The notes beneath the pieces are model-generated. The model did not search any database, was not told the DNA's origin, and saw only the letters and a program-made list of their open reading frames with translations. A DNA stretch of 64,000 nt from an uncultured Pelagibacteraceae bacterium (GTDB taxonomy: Bacteria > Pseudomonadota > Alphaproteobacteria > Pelagibacterales > Pelagibacteraceae): assembly GCA_902619835.1 (NCBI GenBank), contig CACNFS010000003.1, positions 1-64,000 of the forward strand, in the 5' to 3' direction. Shown here in pieces: positions 18,012-27,562 of the stretch. Each line of letters opens with the position of its first letter. Positions within the stretch are counted from its first letter, which is position 1. Both the position numbers and the translations under genes were made by a program.

Positions 18012-19279
18012 TGGAAAAGAAAGATATCATTCAGTCATTTAAAGATAGTTTATTTACAGGCTTGATTGCTTTAGCTTTGTTTGGTCCAATTGTAGGTTTA
18101 AGAACTGTATCAAAAGGTGAAGGGCTATTCATAACTCCACAATGGGGAGTAGTTTTTTTACTTGTTGGATTATGTATTTTAGGAAGATTTTTAATTAATA
18201 TTAATTCTGCAAGAAGAAAAGAATTTAAAATTTTTTCAACACTGTCATCTAAGTTTTCTAGTATTACCGAGGATAAAGCTAAGCACTTTGCAATTACTGG
18301 CATTTTATTTGCAGTAGTATTTCCATTTCTTCCATTTACCGACAGATACTTTATGGATGTAGCAATAATGATATTAACTTATATCATGTTAGGATGGGGT
18401 TTAAACATTGTAGTTGGTTTAGCTGGTCTTCTTGATTTAGGTTATGTAGCTTTTTATGCAGTCGGCGCTTATTCTTACGCACTGATTGCCACTACGTTCG
18501 GTTGGTCTTTTTGGATCTGTTTACCTTTGGCTGGAGTGTTTGCAGCTTTTTTTGGAATTTTACTTGGTTTTCCAGTTTTAAGATTAAGAGGAGATTATCT
18601 TGCGATTGTTACTTTAGGATTTGGAGAAATTATAAGAATTATTTTGATCAACTGGTATGAGGTAACAAATGGACCTGACGGAATAACAGGTATACCGCGA
18701 CCATCTTTTTTTGGATTACCTTTTAAAAGATCTCCAGATGAGGGGGAAACAAGTTTCCATTTGTTTTTCAATCTTGAATATTCAACAATGCATCGAATAA
18801 TATTTCTATACTATTTAATTTTAGTATTAGCCTTGATAACGAATTACTTCACGCTAAAGATAAGAAAACTTCCTGTTGGTAGAGCATGGGAAGCTTTAAG
18901 AGAGGATGAGATCGCTTGTAAATCTTTAGGAGTAAATCCTACGAATACAAAACTAACTGCTTTTGCAATTGGGGCTATGTTTGGTGGTTTTGCTGGTTCA
19001 TTTTTTGCAACACGACAGGCATTTATAAGTCCAGAAAGCTTCACATTTATTGAGTCTGCAATTATTGTTGCAATTGTTGTACTTGGCGGCATGGGCTCAC
19101 AAACTGGAGTCGTTCTTGCATCAATTTTCTTAATTGGAATAACAGAAATGTTTAGAGATTTAGAGCAATTTAGAATGATCGCTTTTGGTGGAGCGATGGT
19201 TTTAATTATGGTGTTTAAACCAAAGGGAATATTAGCAAATAGGAAGCCGACTATTCTTATGCACGGAGATAAGAAATGA
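18011..19279 (+). CDS. livM: Branched-chain amino-acid ABC transporter permease LivM
   Basis: WGLNIVVGLAGLLDLGYVAFYAVGAYSYAL; REDEIACKSLGVNPTNTKLTAFAIGA. Confidence 0.94.
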   Translation: MEKKDIIQSFKDSLFTGLIALALFGPIVGLRTVSKGEGLFITPQWGVVFLLVGLCILGRFLININSARRKEFKIFSTLSSKFSSITEDKAKHFAITGILFAVVFPFLPFTDRYFMDVAIMILTYIMLGWGLNIVVGLAGLLDLGYVAFYAVGAYSYALIATTFGWSFWICLPLAGVFAAFFGILLGFPVLRLRGDYLAIVTLGFGEIIRIILINWYEVTNGPDGITGIPRPSFFGLPFKRSPDEGETSFHLFFNLEYSTMHRIIFLYYLILVLALITNYFTLKIRKLPVGRAWEALREDEIACKSLGVNPTNTKLTAFAIGAMFGGFAGSFFATRQAFISPESFTFIESAIIVAIVVLGGMGSQTGVVLASIFLIGITEMFRDLEQFRMIAFGGAMVLIMVFKPKGILANRKPTILMHGDKK

Positions 19280-20067
19280 GCAATTTATTATCAGTAGAAA
19301 ATTTGACAATGAAGTTCGGTGGCTTGACCGCAATAGATGATTTAAGTTTTGATGCAAAAAATAATCAAATTACTTCCATCATTGGACCAAATGGTGCAGG
19401 AAAAACTACAGTATTTAATTGCCTAACAGGATTTTATAAGCCTACCAATGGTCAAATGTTTTTACACAAAGAAGATAGCAAAATTTCACTAAGAAAATAT
19501 ACTGACTTTAAAATAGCTTATGTTGCAAAAGTAGCTAGAACTTTTCAAAATATTAGATTGTTTCCAGCAATGTCAGTTCTCGAAAATTTGTTAGTTGCTC
19601 AACACAATGAATTAATGGTAGCTTCTGGTTACTCTTTATTTGGTTTACTTAATCTTAAAACCTATAGAGATAAAGAAAAGCTAGCAGTTGATAAAGCGAG
19701 GTACTGGTTAGATATTATTGGTTTAACTCATAGAGCAGATGATAACGCAGGTGATCTACCATACGGAGATCAAAGAAAATTAGAAATTGTTCGCGCAATG
19801 TGTATTGAACCAAGGTTATTGTGTTTAGATGAACCAGCTGCAGGATTAAATCCAAAAGAGTCAGCTGAACTTAATAAACTTTTAAAATTTATCAAAACAG
19901 AAAAACAAACAGGAATTTTATTAATTGAACATGATATGAGTGTGGTAATGGGAATTTCCGACCATGTTGTTGTTTTAAATTATGGTAAAAAAATATTTGA
20001 AGGAACTGCCGATCAAACTAAAAATAGCAAAGAGGTTATTGAAGCTTATCTAGGAGTAGATGAATAA
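19276..20067 (+). CDS. livG: Branched-chain amino-acid ABC transporter ATP-binding protein LivG
   Basis: GPNGAGKTTVFNCLTGFYKPTNG, DLPYGDQRKLEIVRAM, LDEPAAGLNPKES. Confidence 0.95.
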   Translation: MSNLLSVENLTMKFGGLTAIDDLSFDAKNNQITSIIGPNGAGKTTVFNCLTGFYKPTNGQMFLHKEDSKISLRKYTDFKIAYVAKVARTFQNIRLFPAMSVLENLLVAQHNELMVASGYSLFGLLNLKTYRDKEKLAVDKARYWLDIIGLTHRADDNAGDLPYGDQRKLEIVRAMCIEPRLLCLDEPAAGLNPKESAELNKLLKFIKTEKQTGILLIEHDMSVVMGISDHVVVLNYGKKIFEGTADQTKNSKEVIEAYLGVDE

Positions 20068-20786
20068 TGCTAAAGATTACTAACGTTGAAACTTTTTATG
20101 GAAAAATTCAAGCTCTTAGAGGTGTTGATCTTGATGTAAATGACGGTGAAATTGTTTCTTTAATTGGCTCTAATGGAGCTGGTAAATCAACTTTACTTAT
20201 GACGATTAGTGGAGTGAATAAAGCTAGAAGAGGAAATATAGTTTTCAACGGTAAAAATATTGAGAACAAAGACCCTCACAAAATTGTTGATATGGGTATT
20301 TGCCAAGTTCCAGAAGGGAGAAGAATATTTTCAAGATTGACTGTAGAAGAAAATTTAAGATTAGGGGCCCATGCTAACGAAAAAGGAAAGCACTTTGAAA
20401 ATGATATTAAGGAAGTTTATGATTTATTTCCTGTCTTAAGTGATAGAAAAACGCAAAGAGGTGGAACACTTTCAGGAGGAGAACAGCAAATGCTGGCGAT
20501 AGGAAGAGCATTAATGAGTAAACCTAAAGTACTTTTATTAGATGAACCTTCGCTTGGAATAGCACCAAAACTGGTAAATCAAATTTTTGTTTCAATAAAA
20601 AATATTAATAAAGAAAAAAATGTTACTATTTTTTTAGTTGAGCAAAATGCTAAAAAGGCTTTGGAGCTTGCTGATAGAGCATATGTTTTAGTAAACGGAA
20701 AGGTGACCATAAAGGGTCCTGGTCAAGAGTTACTTAAAAATAAAGACATTCAAGCCGCTTATCTTGAAGGTGGGGCAAAAAATTAA
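20067..20786 (+). CDS. livF: Branched-chain amino-acid ABC transporter ATP-binding protein LivF
   Basis: GSNGAGKSTLLMTISG, PEGRRIFSRLTVEENLRLGA, LSGGEQQMLAIGRAL. Confidence 0.95.
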   Translation: MLKITNVETFYGKIQALRGVDLDVNDGEIVSLIGSNGAGKSTLLMTISGVNKARRGNIVFNGKNIENKDPHKIVDMGICQVPEGRRIFSRLTVEENLRLGAHANEKGKHFENDIKEVYDLFPVLSDRKTQRGGTLSGGEQQMLAIGRALMSKPKVLLLDEPSLGIAPKLVNQIFVSIKNINKEKNVTIFLVEQNAKKALELADRAYVLVNGKVTIKGPGQELLKNKDIQAAYLEGGAKN

Positions 20787-20830
20787 CTTTTTTTCATATT
20801 TACAATATTGGAATTAAGGTGTTCAATATC

Positions 20831-20864
20831 AATAATTAATTAATTAACAACAAAGGGAAATAAT
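20831..20864 (+). promoter_or_regulatory. Leader with AATAATTAATTAATTAACAACAAAGGGAAA element
   Basis: Third copy of the leader element found at 4066 and 10943, again directly before an SBP gene. Confidence 0.5.
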
Positions 20865-21968
20865 ATGTTAAGAACGTTCAATAAACTTCTTTCATTAATT
20901 GCCGGAACATTAATGCTTGCAACAGTATCAGCTAAAGCTGAAGTTGTTGTTGCTTCAGCCGGACCTATGTCTGGTCAGTACGCTTCATTTGGTGCTCAGT
21001 TAAAAGCTGGTGCTGAAATGTGGTTAAAGCACGTTAATAAAAAAGGTGGAATTAATGGTGAGAAAGTTAAATTAGAAATCGGAGATGATGCTTGCGATCC
21101 TAAACAAGCTGTTGCTGTAGCCAACAAATTTGCTGGTCAAGGTGTAACTTATGTTGCAGGTCACTTCTGCTCTGGTTCTTCAATTCCAGCTTCTGCGGTT
21201 TACAATGAAGAAGGAATTATACAAGTTTCACCAGCTTCAACAAATCCAGCGTTAACGGATAAAGGTGGTAAATATACTTTTAGAGTTTGTGGTCGAGATG
21301 ATCAGCAAGGTGAAGTTGCTGGTAAATTCTTAGCTGAAAACTATAAAGGTAAAAAAGTAGCTATCCTTCATGATAAAACTGCTTACGGAAAAGGTTTAGC
21401 AGATGCGACTAGAAAAAACATGAAGAAAGCTGGCCTTAAAGAAGCTATGTACGAAGCTTACACAGCAGGTGAGAAAGATTACTCTGCTTTAGTTTCAAAA
21501 CTAAAATCAAATAACATCGATGCAGTTTATCTTGGTGGTTACCACACAGAAGGTGGTTTGATCGTAAGACAAATGAGAGATCAAGGTATGAAAACTAAAT
21601 TAATCAGTGGTGATGCATTAGTTACAGCTGAGTATTGGGATATTACAGGAAATGCAGGCGAAGGTACTTTAATGACTTTCTCTCCAGATCCAAGAAATAA
21701 CCCTGCTGCTGCAGATGTTGTAAAAGAATTTAAAGCTGCTGGTATTGAACCAGAAGGTTATGTTCTTTATTCATACGCTGCGTTACAAGTATTCGAACAA
21801 GCTGCTAATCAAGCTGGAACAAATGATCCTGCTAAAGTTCTCAAAGTTATGAGAAAAGGTAAGTTTGATACTGTAATCGGTTCACTAAGCTTTGACAAAA
21901 AAGGCGATGTGAGCTTACCAGGTTATGTATTTTATGAGTGGAGCAAAGGTAAATACAAAGAACTGTAA
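20865..21968 (+). CDS. livK: Branched-chain amino-acid ABC transporter substrate-binding protein LivK
   Basis: Signal peptide; VVASAGPMSGQYASFGAQLKAGAEMWLKHVNKKGGINGEKVKLEIGDDACDPKQAVAVANKF. Confidence 0.95.
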   Translation: MLRTFNKLLSLIAGTLMLATVSAKAEVVVASAGPMSGQYASFGAQLKAGAEMWLKHVNKKGGINGEKVKLEIGDDACDPKQAVAVANKFAGQGVTYVAGHFCSGSSIPASAVYNEEGIIQVSPASTNPALTDKGGKYTFRVCGRDDQQGEVAGKFLAENYKGKKVAILHDKTAYGKGLADATRKNMKKAGLKEAMYEAYTAGEKDYSALVSKLKSNNIDAVYLGGYHTEGGLIVRQMRDQGMKTKLISGDALVTAEYWDITGNAGEGTLMTFSPDPRNNPAAADVVKEFKAAGIEPEGYVLYSYAALQVFEQAANQAGTNDPAKVLKVMRKGKFDTVIGSLSFDKKGDVSLPGYVFYEWSKGKYKEL

Positions 21969-21987
21969 ACCAATTGCTTAACTAATT

Positions 21988-22016
21988 TAAAAGGGGGCTT
22001 AGGCCCCCTTTTTTAT
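21988..22016 (+). terminator. Rho-independent terminator after livK
   Basis: aagggggc-ttag-gccccctt followed by ttttattt. Confidence 0.9.
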
Positions 22017-22032
22017 TTATAGAAAGGAATTT

Positions 22033-22368
22033 ATGGAAATAACTTACGAAGATTTTAAAAAAGTAATAATTAAAGTTGGTACTATCTTAGAAGCAAAAGT
22101 AAATGAAAAAGCAAGAAAACCCTCACTAGTAGTAAAGGTAGATTTTGGAAAAGAAATAGGTATTAAGCAATCTTCAGCGCAAATTACCCATTATTACACT
22201 CCAGAAAATTTAGTTGGCAAACAGGTTATCGGAGTTTGTAATTTTCCGACAAAAAATATAGCTGGTGTCGTTTCAGAAGTTTTAGTGCTTGGAGCAATTG
22301 AAAAGGATGGGAAAGTTGTCCTAGTGCATCCTTCTCAAAAAACTGATAATGGTTTAGAAATTGCTTAA
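22033..22368 (+). CDS. tRNA-binding (EMAPII/CsaA-like OB-fold) protein
   Basis: FKKVIIKVGTILEAKVNEKARKPSLVVKVDFGKEIGIKQSSAQIT; CsaA/YgjH-type. Confidence 0.85.
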   Translation: MEITYEDFKKVIIKVGTILEAKVNEKARKPSLVVKVDFGKEIGIKQSSAQITHYYTPENLVGKQVIGVCNFPTKNIAGVVSEVLVLGAIEKDGKVVLVHPSQKTDNGLEIA

Positions 22369-22806
22369 ATGAGTTCTGAAACATTTAATTGGAGTTGTAG
22401 ACATACATGGTCAAGAAGTGCCAAAAATACATTTTGGTGTTTACTTGGTTGCTCTATTGGTGACTTTGGAACTATTTTATTTTTTCAATTAACAAAAATT
22501 CCTTTTCCAGTTTTAGCAATTATGGTTCTAGCAATAATCAACGGAATTATCACAAGTATAATTTTAGAAACAATTATTTTATTAAGACAAAACTTTTCTT
22601 TTAAGTTAGCTTTTAAAACAGCTATTGGAATGAGTTTAATCTCAATGGTAAGTATGGAAATTGCAATGAATGCTACTGATTATTTTCTTACAGGAGGAGC
22701 TATTTTAACTTGGTGGGTCGTGCCGATAATGTTAGCTGTTGGATTCGTTACGCCTTGGCCATATAATTATTGGAGATTAAAAAAGTTCAACGAATCTTGC
22801 CACTAA
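22369..22806 (+). CDS. DUF4396 family membrane protein
   Basis: WSRSAKNTFWCLLGCSIGDFGTI ... YFLTGGAILTWWVVPIMLAVGFVTPWPYNYWRLKK. Confidence 0.75.
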   Translation: MSSETFNWSCRHTWSRSAKNTFWCLLGCSIGDFGTILFFQLTKIPFPVLAIMVLAIINGIITSIILETIILLRQNFSFKLAFKTAIGMSLISMVSMEIAMNATDYFLTGGAILTWWVVPIMLAVGFVTPWPYNYWRLKKFNESCH

Positions 22807-23333
22807 GTAATTTTGTTTAAGATTTTATCCTTAAAAATAAAATGATGAACAATCACTGCAAGTATATGCAGACTTACAAGTGCTAATAATAAGTAATTAG
22901 CGTAAATATGAACTTGGTAATAAGCATCAGCTAAAACGAAATTATCTTTTTCAAATCCATATTTAAAAAATATAAAATTAAGTGTTTCTCCCATATAAAG
23001 TTTTTTAAGAATGCCAGAAACAGTTATAGTAAAAATACTTAAATAAAGTAAGAAATGATTAGCCTTCCCGATAAATACTTGGCCTTTAAAAAAACTTTTA
23101 GTTTCAGATGGACTTGGGTTAAAAAATTTCCAAATTAGTCTAAACAAAGTAAGATAGAAAACGGTTATTCCAACTAGGATATGTATATTTTCAAGTTCAA
23201 TTCTTTCATCAGAGAATTCAAGCCCTACTAAATAAAATCCAAAAGGAACTTGGGCTATTAAGACAATAAATGTAACCCAGTGGAACAATTTGGCCAATAG
23301 TCCATATTCCTTTGGACTGTTAAGAATCTTCAT
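22803..23333 (-). CDS. Cytochrome b561 family protein
   Basis: LLAKLFHWVTFIVLIAQVPFGFYLVG; HILVGITVFYLTLFRLIWK; HIYANYLLLALVSLHILAVIVHHF (heme-ligand His spacing). Confidence 0.88.
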   Translation of the reverse strand: MKILNSPKEYGLLAKLFHWVTFIVLIAQVPFGFYLVGLEFSDERIELENIHILVGITVFYLTLFRLIWKFFNPSPSETKSFFKGQVFIGKANHFLLYLSIFTITVSGILKKLYMGETLNFIFFKYGFEKDNFVLADAYYQVHIYANYLLLALVSLHILAVIVHHFIFKDKILNKIT

Positions 23334-23351
23334 TATTAATTATAATTAAAC

Positions 23352-23834
23352 ATGTCATTTAAAAACACCATATCTAAATTCATTGTCTTAATAGTAGTAC
23401 TATTCTCTGTATTTTATATCTTTAATTTTGTCACAGATAAAAAAGAAGCTTTAGCTAATATTAACAATAAACAAATTGTTGAAGTTTTTAAGACACCCTC
23501 ATGCGGATGTTGTTATGGGTATGTTTTATTTTTAGAAGAAGAGAAATTCAAAGTAAAACAAACAGATATGAGAAGCCTTCATACAATAAAACAAAAATAT
23601 AATATCCCAGTAGAAATGCAGTCTTGTCATACTACTATTATGGGCAAATACTTTATTGAAGGACATGTCCCGTTTGAGGCAGTTAACAAATTATTAAAAG
23701 AGCAACCTGATATTGATGGTATAGCTTTGCCTGGAATGCCGATTGGCACACCAGGAATGCCAGGTGATAAAGATGAGCCTTATGTTATTTATCAACTTAA
23801 AGATGGGAAATCCTCTGTTTTCATGACAATATAA
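23352..23834 (+). CDS. DUF411 family metal-binding protein
   Basis: VEVFKTPSCGCCYGYVLFLEEEKFKVK, MQSCHTTIMGKYFIEGHVPFEAVNKLL, GIALPGMPIGTPGMPG. Confidence 0.9.
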   Translation: MSFKNTISKFIVLIVVLFSVFYIFNFVTDKKEALANINNKQIVEVFKTPSCGCCYGYVLFLEEEKFKVKQTDMRSLHTIKQKYNIPVEMQSCHTTIMGKYFIEGHVPFEAVNKLLKEQPDIDGIALPGMPIGTPGMPGDKDEPYVIYQLKDGKSSVFMTI

Positions 23835-23839
23835 ATTTT

Positions 23840-24289
23840 ATGATACGAAAGATAAAAATAATAAAAACACTTATTATTATTTTTTCTTTCAGCCTTTCTT
23901 TTTCTGCTAATGCTCAGACTGTGGAAGAAATTATTAAAGGTAGAAAAGCAATGTTTAGCGAAAACTATCAAAATGCTAAAAAAATATCCATATTACTGAA
24001 ATCTAAAAGAATCGAGGAGGCTAAACCTTTAATGAAAAAAATTTCAGATAATTATATAAAATTACTAGAATATTTTCCTGAAAATGCAAAAGAGGGGTTT
24101 AAAACAGGGGCACTACCGAGCATTTGGGAAAATAAAGATGAATTCAATGCTTTAATGAAAAAAGCATCAGATGATATGATTAAACTTGCCAAAGCTATTG
24201 AGACTGCTGAAGATCTAAGAGCAGCGCAGAAAAAACTAATGTGGAGCAATTGTTCGGCTTGTCATAGTAAGTTTAGAGCGCCTCATTAA
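23840..24289 (+). CDS. Cytochrome c' / class II-type c-type cytochrome
   Basis: Signal peptide; C-terminal CSACHSKFRAPH heme motif; helical body. Confidence 0.82.
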   Translation: MIRKIKIIKTLIIIFSFSLSFSANAQTVEEIIKGRKAMFSENYQNAKKISILLKSKRIEEAKPLMKKISDNYIKLLEYFPENAKEGFKTGALPSIWENKDEFNALMKKASDDMIKLAKAIETAEDLRAAQKKLMWSNCSACHSKFRAPH

Positions 24290-24295
24290 ATTTAA

Positions 24296-24883
24296 ATGCA
24301 ACTTTTTCCATTAATTTTATTCGGTATTGCAACTGCTTTTTCTCCTGGCCCAAATAATATTATGACATCTTATACAGCTTTTAATTTTGGATTTAGAAAA
24401 GCGATTCCTACAATGCTAGGAGTTATAATTGGATGGACGCTTTTAATTATTCTTTTGCAACTAACTTCTGGAGCTATTTTTCAAAAGTATGCATTTATTC
24501 AAACTACAATTAAAATATTAGGATCTATTTACTTGTTATATATGGCATACAAATTATCTTTTGCAGGACAAACAAAAGATAAGAAAATTGATCCAAAACC
24601 AGTTACTTTTTTGAATACTTTTTGGTTTCAATTTGTAAATCCTAAAAGCATTATAGTTGGACTAACCTCAATTTCTTTATTTATTGATACACAAAATAAT
24701 TACTTAAGAGACTCAATTGTTTTAACATTTGTTTGGTTTTTGATGGCTGTTGGAAGTCAAACAGCCTGGTGTTTAATGGGTAAATACATGAGAAAATTCG
24801 CCACAAGTGATAAATTTATTAAGAATTTTAATTATACAATGTCTTTTTTACTTATCGTTTGTGTGATTTTGTTCTATGTATAG
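24296..24883 (+). CDS. LysE family translocator
   Basis: ATAFSPGPNNIMTSYTAFNFGFRKAIPTMLGVIIG. Confidence 0.88.
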   Translation: MQLFPLILFGIATAFSPGPNNIMTSYTAFNFGFRKAIPTMLGVIIGWTLLIILLQLTSGAIFQKYAFIQTTIKILGSIYLLYMAYKLSFAGQTKDKKIDPKPVTFLNTFWFQFVNPKSIIVGLTSISLFIDTQNNYLRDSIVLTFVWFLMAVGSQTAWCLMGKYMRKFATSDKFIKNFNYTMSFLLIVCVILFYV

Positions 24884-24886
24884 CGC

Positions 24887-27562
24887 ATGAAATTTAATAG
24901 TAAAAATTCATTTAAATCATTAGATAATATTTCATCATTAGGTAAAGATTATAAGATCTTCAATTTAAAAAAAGCCGAAAAGAATGGCTTAGACGGAATT
25001 TCAAAGCTACCAAAATCTCTTAAAGTTTTATTAGAAAATCTACTTAGATATGAGGATGATTTAACAGTGGATAAAAAACAGATTTTAGCAATAAAAGAAT
25101 GGTTAAAAAATAAAAAGTCTAACACTGAAATAGCTTACAGACCTGCACGTACTTTATTACAAGATTATACTGGAATTCCTGCAATTGCTGACCTTGCGGC
25201 TATGAGAGATGCGGTAAAAGATAAAAATAAAAACCCAGACAAAATTAATCCATTATCTACAGTTGATTTAGTTATAGATCATTCTGTGATGGTCGACGAG
25301 TATGCATCAGGAAAATCATTTAATCAAAATGTTGAGAGAGAATTTTCAAGAAATGGTGAAAGATATTCTTTTTTAAAATGGGGGCAAAAAGCATTTGACA
25401 ATTTTAGAGTTGTTCCGCCTGGTACAGGAATTTGTCATCAAGTAAATTTAGAATATTTGTCTAAAGTTGTTTGGTCATCAAAAAGTGATAACCATTTGTA
25501 TGCTTATCCAGATACTTTAGTTGGAACTGACAGTCACACAACAATGGTGAATGGTTTATCAGTCTTAGGCTGGGGTGTTGGAGGAATAGAAGCTGAGGCC
25601 GCAATGTTAGGCCAACCAATTTCAATGTTAATTCCAGAAGTTATTGGCGTAGAGCTAAAAGGAAAATTAAAAGAAGGAACGACTGCAACAGACTTAGTTT
25701 TAATTATTGTTGAAATGCTAAGAAAAAAAGGTGTAGTGGGTAAATTTGTTGAATTTTATGGAGATGGTTTAAAAAATTTAACTTTAGCTGATAGAGCAAC
25801 AATTGCAAACATGGCTCCTGAATATGGAGCTACATGTGGTTTTTTCCCAGTTGATGATGAAACTCTTAAATATTTAAAATTATCTGGAAGAGATCAAGAA
25901 ACAATAGTTTTGGTCGAGAAATATTCTAAAGAACAAGGGCTTTGGGCAAGTAACGATGTTGTGTTTACTGATACCATTTCATTAGATGTTAGCAGTGTAG
26001 TAACAAGCATTTCTGGACCTAAACGACCCCAGGATAAAGTTTTATTGACAGAAGCCTCAAATGCATTTGCAAACGTTTATAAAGAAAATGCAAAAAGAGA
26101 TAAAGCTATCGAAGTTAAAGTTGAAGGTACTGACTTCAATATTAAAGATGGTGATATTGTTATTGCTGCGATAACATCTTGCACAAACACTTCGAATCCA
26201 AGTGTAATGCTCGGTGCGGGCCTTTTAGCGAAGAAAGCATATGAAAAAGGATTAAAAGTTAAGCCTTGGGTAAAAACTTCACTTGCACCAGGATCACAAG
26301 TTGTAACTGACTATTTAGAAAAAGCAGGTTTAAATAAATATTTAGATGAACTTGGTTTCAATTTAGTTGGTTATGGCTGCACAACTTGTATTGGTAACTC
26401 TGGACCTTTAAATAAAAATATATCAGATGCAATAAATAAAAATGATCTTTATGCTGTCTCAGTTTTATCTGGAAATAGGAACTTTGAAGGAAGAATTAAT
26501 CCAGATGTAAAAGCTAATTACTTAGCTTCACCTCCACTTGTAGTTGCTTATGCTCTGGCAGGTAATATGAATTTTGATATGTACAAGTCATCACTCGGTA
26601 AAGATAAAAATGGAAAAGATGTTTTCTTAAAAGATATTTGGCCAAGTAATAAAGAAATTGAAGATTTGATGTTAAGTTCTTTAAACGCAGAAATGTTTAA
26701 ACAAAGATATTCAAATATCTCAAAGGGACCTAAAGAATGGCAAGCTATCAACACAACAGATAGTGATATTTATAACTGGGAAGCTAATTCTACATATGTA
26801 AAAAGACCACCATTTTTTGATGATTTACCTGATCAACCAGAGGGCTTTAAACCAATTAATGACGCAAGAATTCTTTTATTATTAGCTGACACAGTAACTA
26901 CGGATCATATTTCACCAGCAGGAAGTATTAAAAAAGAAAGTCCAACTGGCGATTATTTTATGAAGCATCAAATACAACAAAAAGATTTTAACTCTTATGG
27001 CGCAAGAAGGGGAAATCATGAAGTAATGATGAGAGGAACTTTTGGAAATATTAAAATTAGAAATGAAATGGCTCCTGGTACCGAGGGTGGATTTACAACG
27101 TTGCAGCCAGATGGAAAAGTAATGAGTGTTTATGAAGCTGCAATGGAATACAAAAAAAGAAAAAATGATTTAGTTGTAATTGCTGGTAAAGAATATGGAA
27201 CAGGTTCCTCTAGGGACTGGGCAGCAAAAGGAACTAAACTTTTAGGTATTAAAGCTGTTTTAGCAGAAAGTTTTGAAAGAATACACAGATCAAATTTAAT
27301 TGGAATGGGTGTTCTACCCTTACAGTTTAAAGAGGGTTTTGATCGAAAAAAATTGAAAATTACAGGAGCAGAGTTAGTTTCTGTTGTAGATATTGACAAA
27401 GGTGTCAAGCCAAGACAAGAGTTGACTTGTGAAATTAAATATCAAGACGGAACTAGCAAAAAAATTCCAATGCTTTGTAGAATTGATACTGCTAATGAAG
27501 TGGAGTATTACAAAAACGGAGGAATTTTACAGTATGTTTTAAGAAATATGCTTGCTAATTAA
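24887..27562 (+). CDS. acnA: Aconitate hydratase AcnA
   Basis: 891 aa; VGTDSHTTMVNGLSVLGWGVGGIEAEAAMLGQP, ITSCTNTSNPSVML, GCTTCIGNSGPL, AGKEYGTGSSRDWAAKG. Confidence 0.98.
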   Translation: MKFNSKNSFKSLDNISSLGKDYKIFNLKKAEKNGLDGISKLPKSLKVLLENLLRYEDDLTVDKKQILAIKEWLKNKKSNTEIAYRPARTLLQDYTGIPAIADLAAMRDAVKDKNKNPDKINPLSTVDLVIDHSVMVDEYASGKSFNQNVEREFSRNGERYSFLKWGQKAFDNFRVVPPGTGICHQVNLEYLSKVVWSSKSDNHLYAYPDTLVGTDSHTTMVNGLSVLGWGVGGIEAEAAMLGQPISMLIPEVIGVELKGKLKEGTTATDLVLIIVEMLRKKGVVGKFVEFYGDGLKNLTLADRATIANMAPEYGATCGFFPVDDETLKYLKLSGRDQETIVLVEKYSKEQGLWASNDVVFTDTISLDVSSVVTSISGPKRPQDKVLLTEASNAFANVYKENAKRDKAIEVKVEGTDFNIKDGDIVIAAITSCTNTSNPSVMLGAGLLAKKAYEKGLKVKPWVKTSLAPGSQVVTDYLEKAGLNKYLDELGFNLVGYGCTTCIGNSGPLNKNISDAINKNDLYAVSVLSGNRNFEGRINPDVKANYLASPPLVVAYALAGNMNFDMYKSSLGKDKNGKDVFLKDIWPSNKEIEDLMLSSLNAEMFKQRYSNISKGPKEWQAINTTDSDIYNWEANSTYVKRPPFFDDLPDQPEGFKPINDARILLLLADTVTTDHISPAGSIKKESPTGDYFMKHQIQQKDFNSYGARRGNHEVMMRGTFGNIKIRNEMAPGTEGGFTTLQPDGKVMSVYEAAMEYKKRKNDLVVIAGKEYGTGSSRDWAAKGTKLLGIKAVLAESFERIHRSNLIGMGVLPLQFKEGFDRKKLKITGAELVSVVDIDKGVKPRQELTCEIKYQDGTSKKIPMLCRIDTANEVEYYKNGGILQYVLRNMLAN

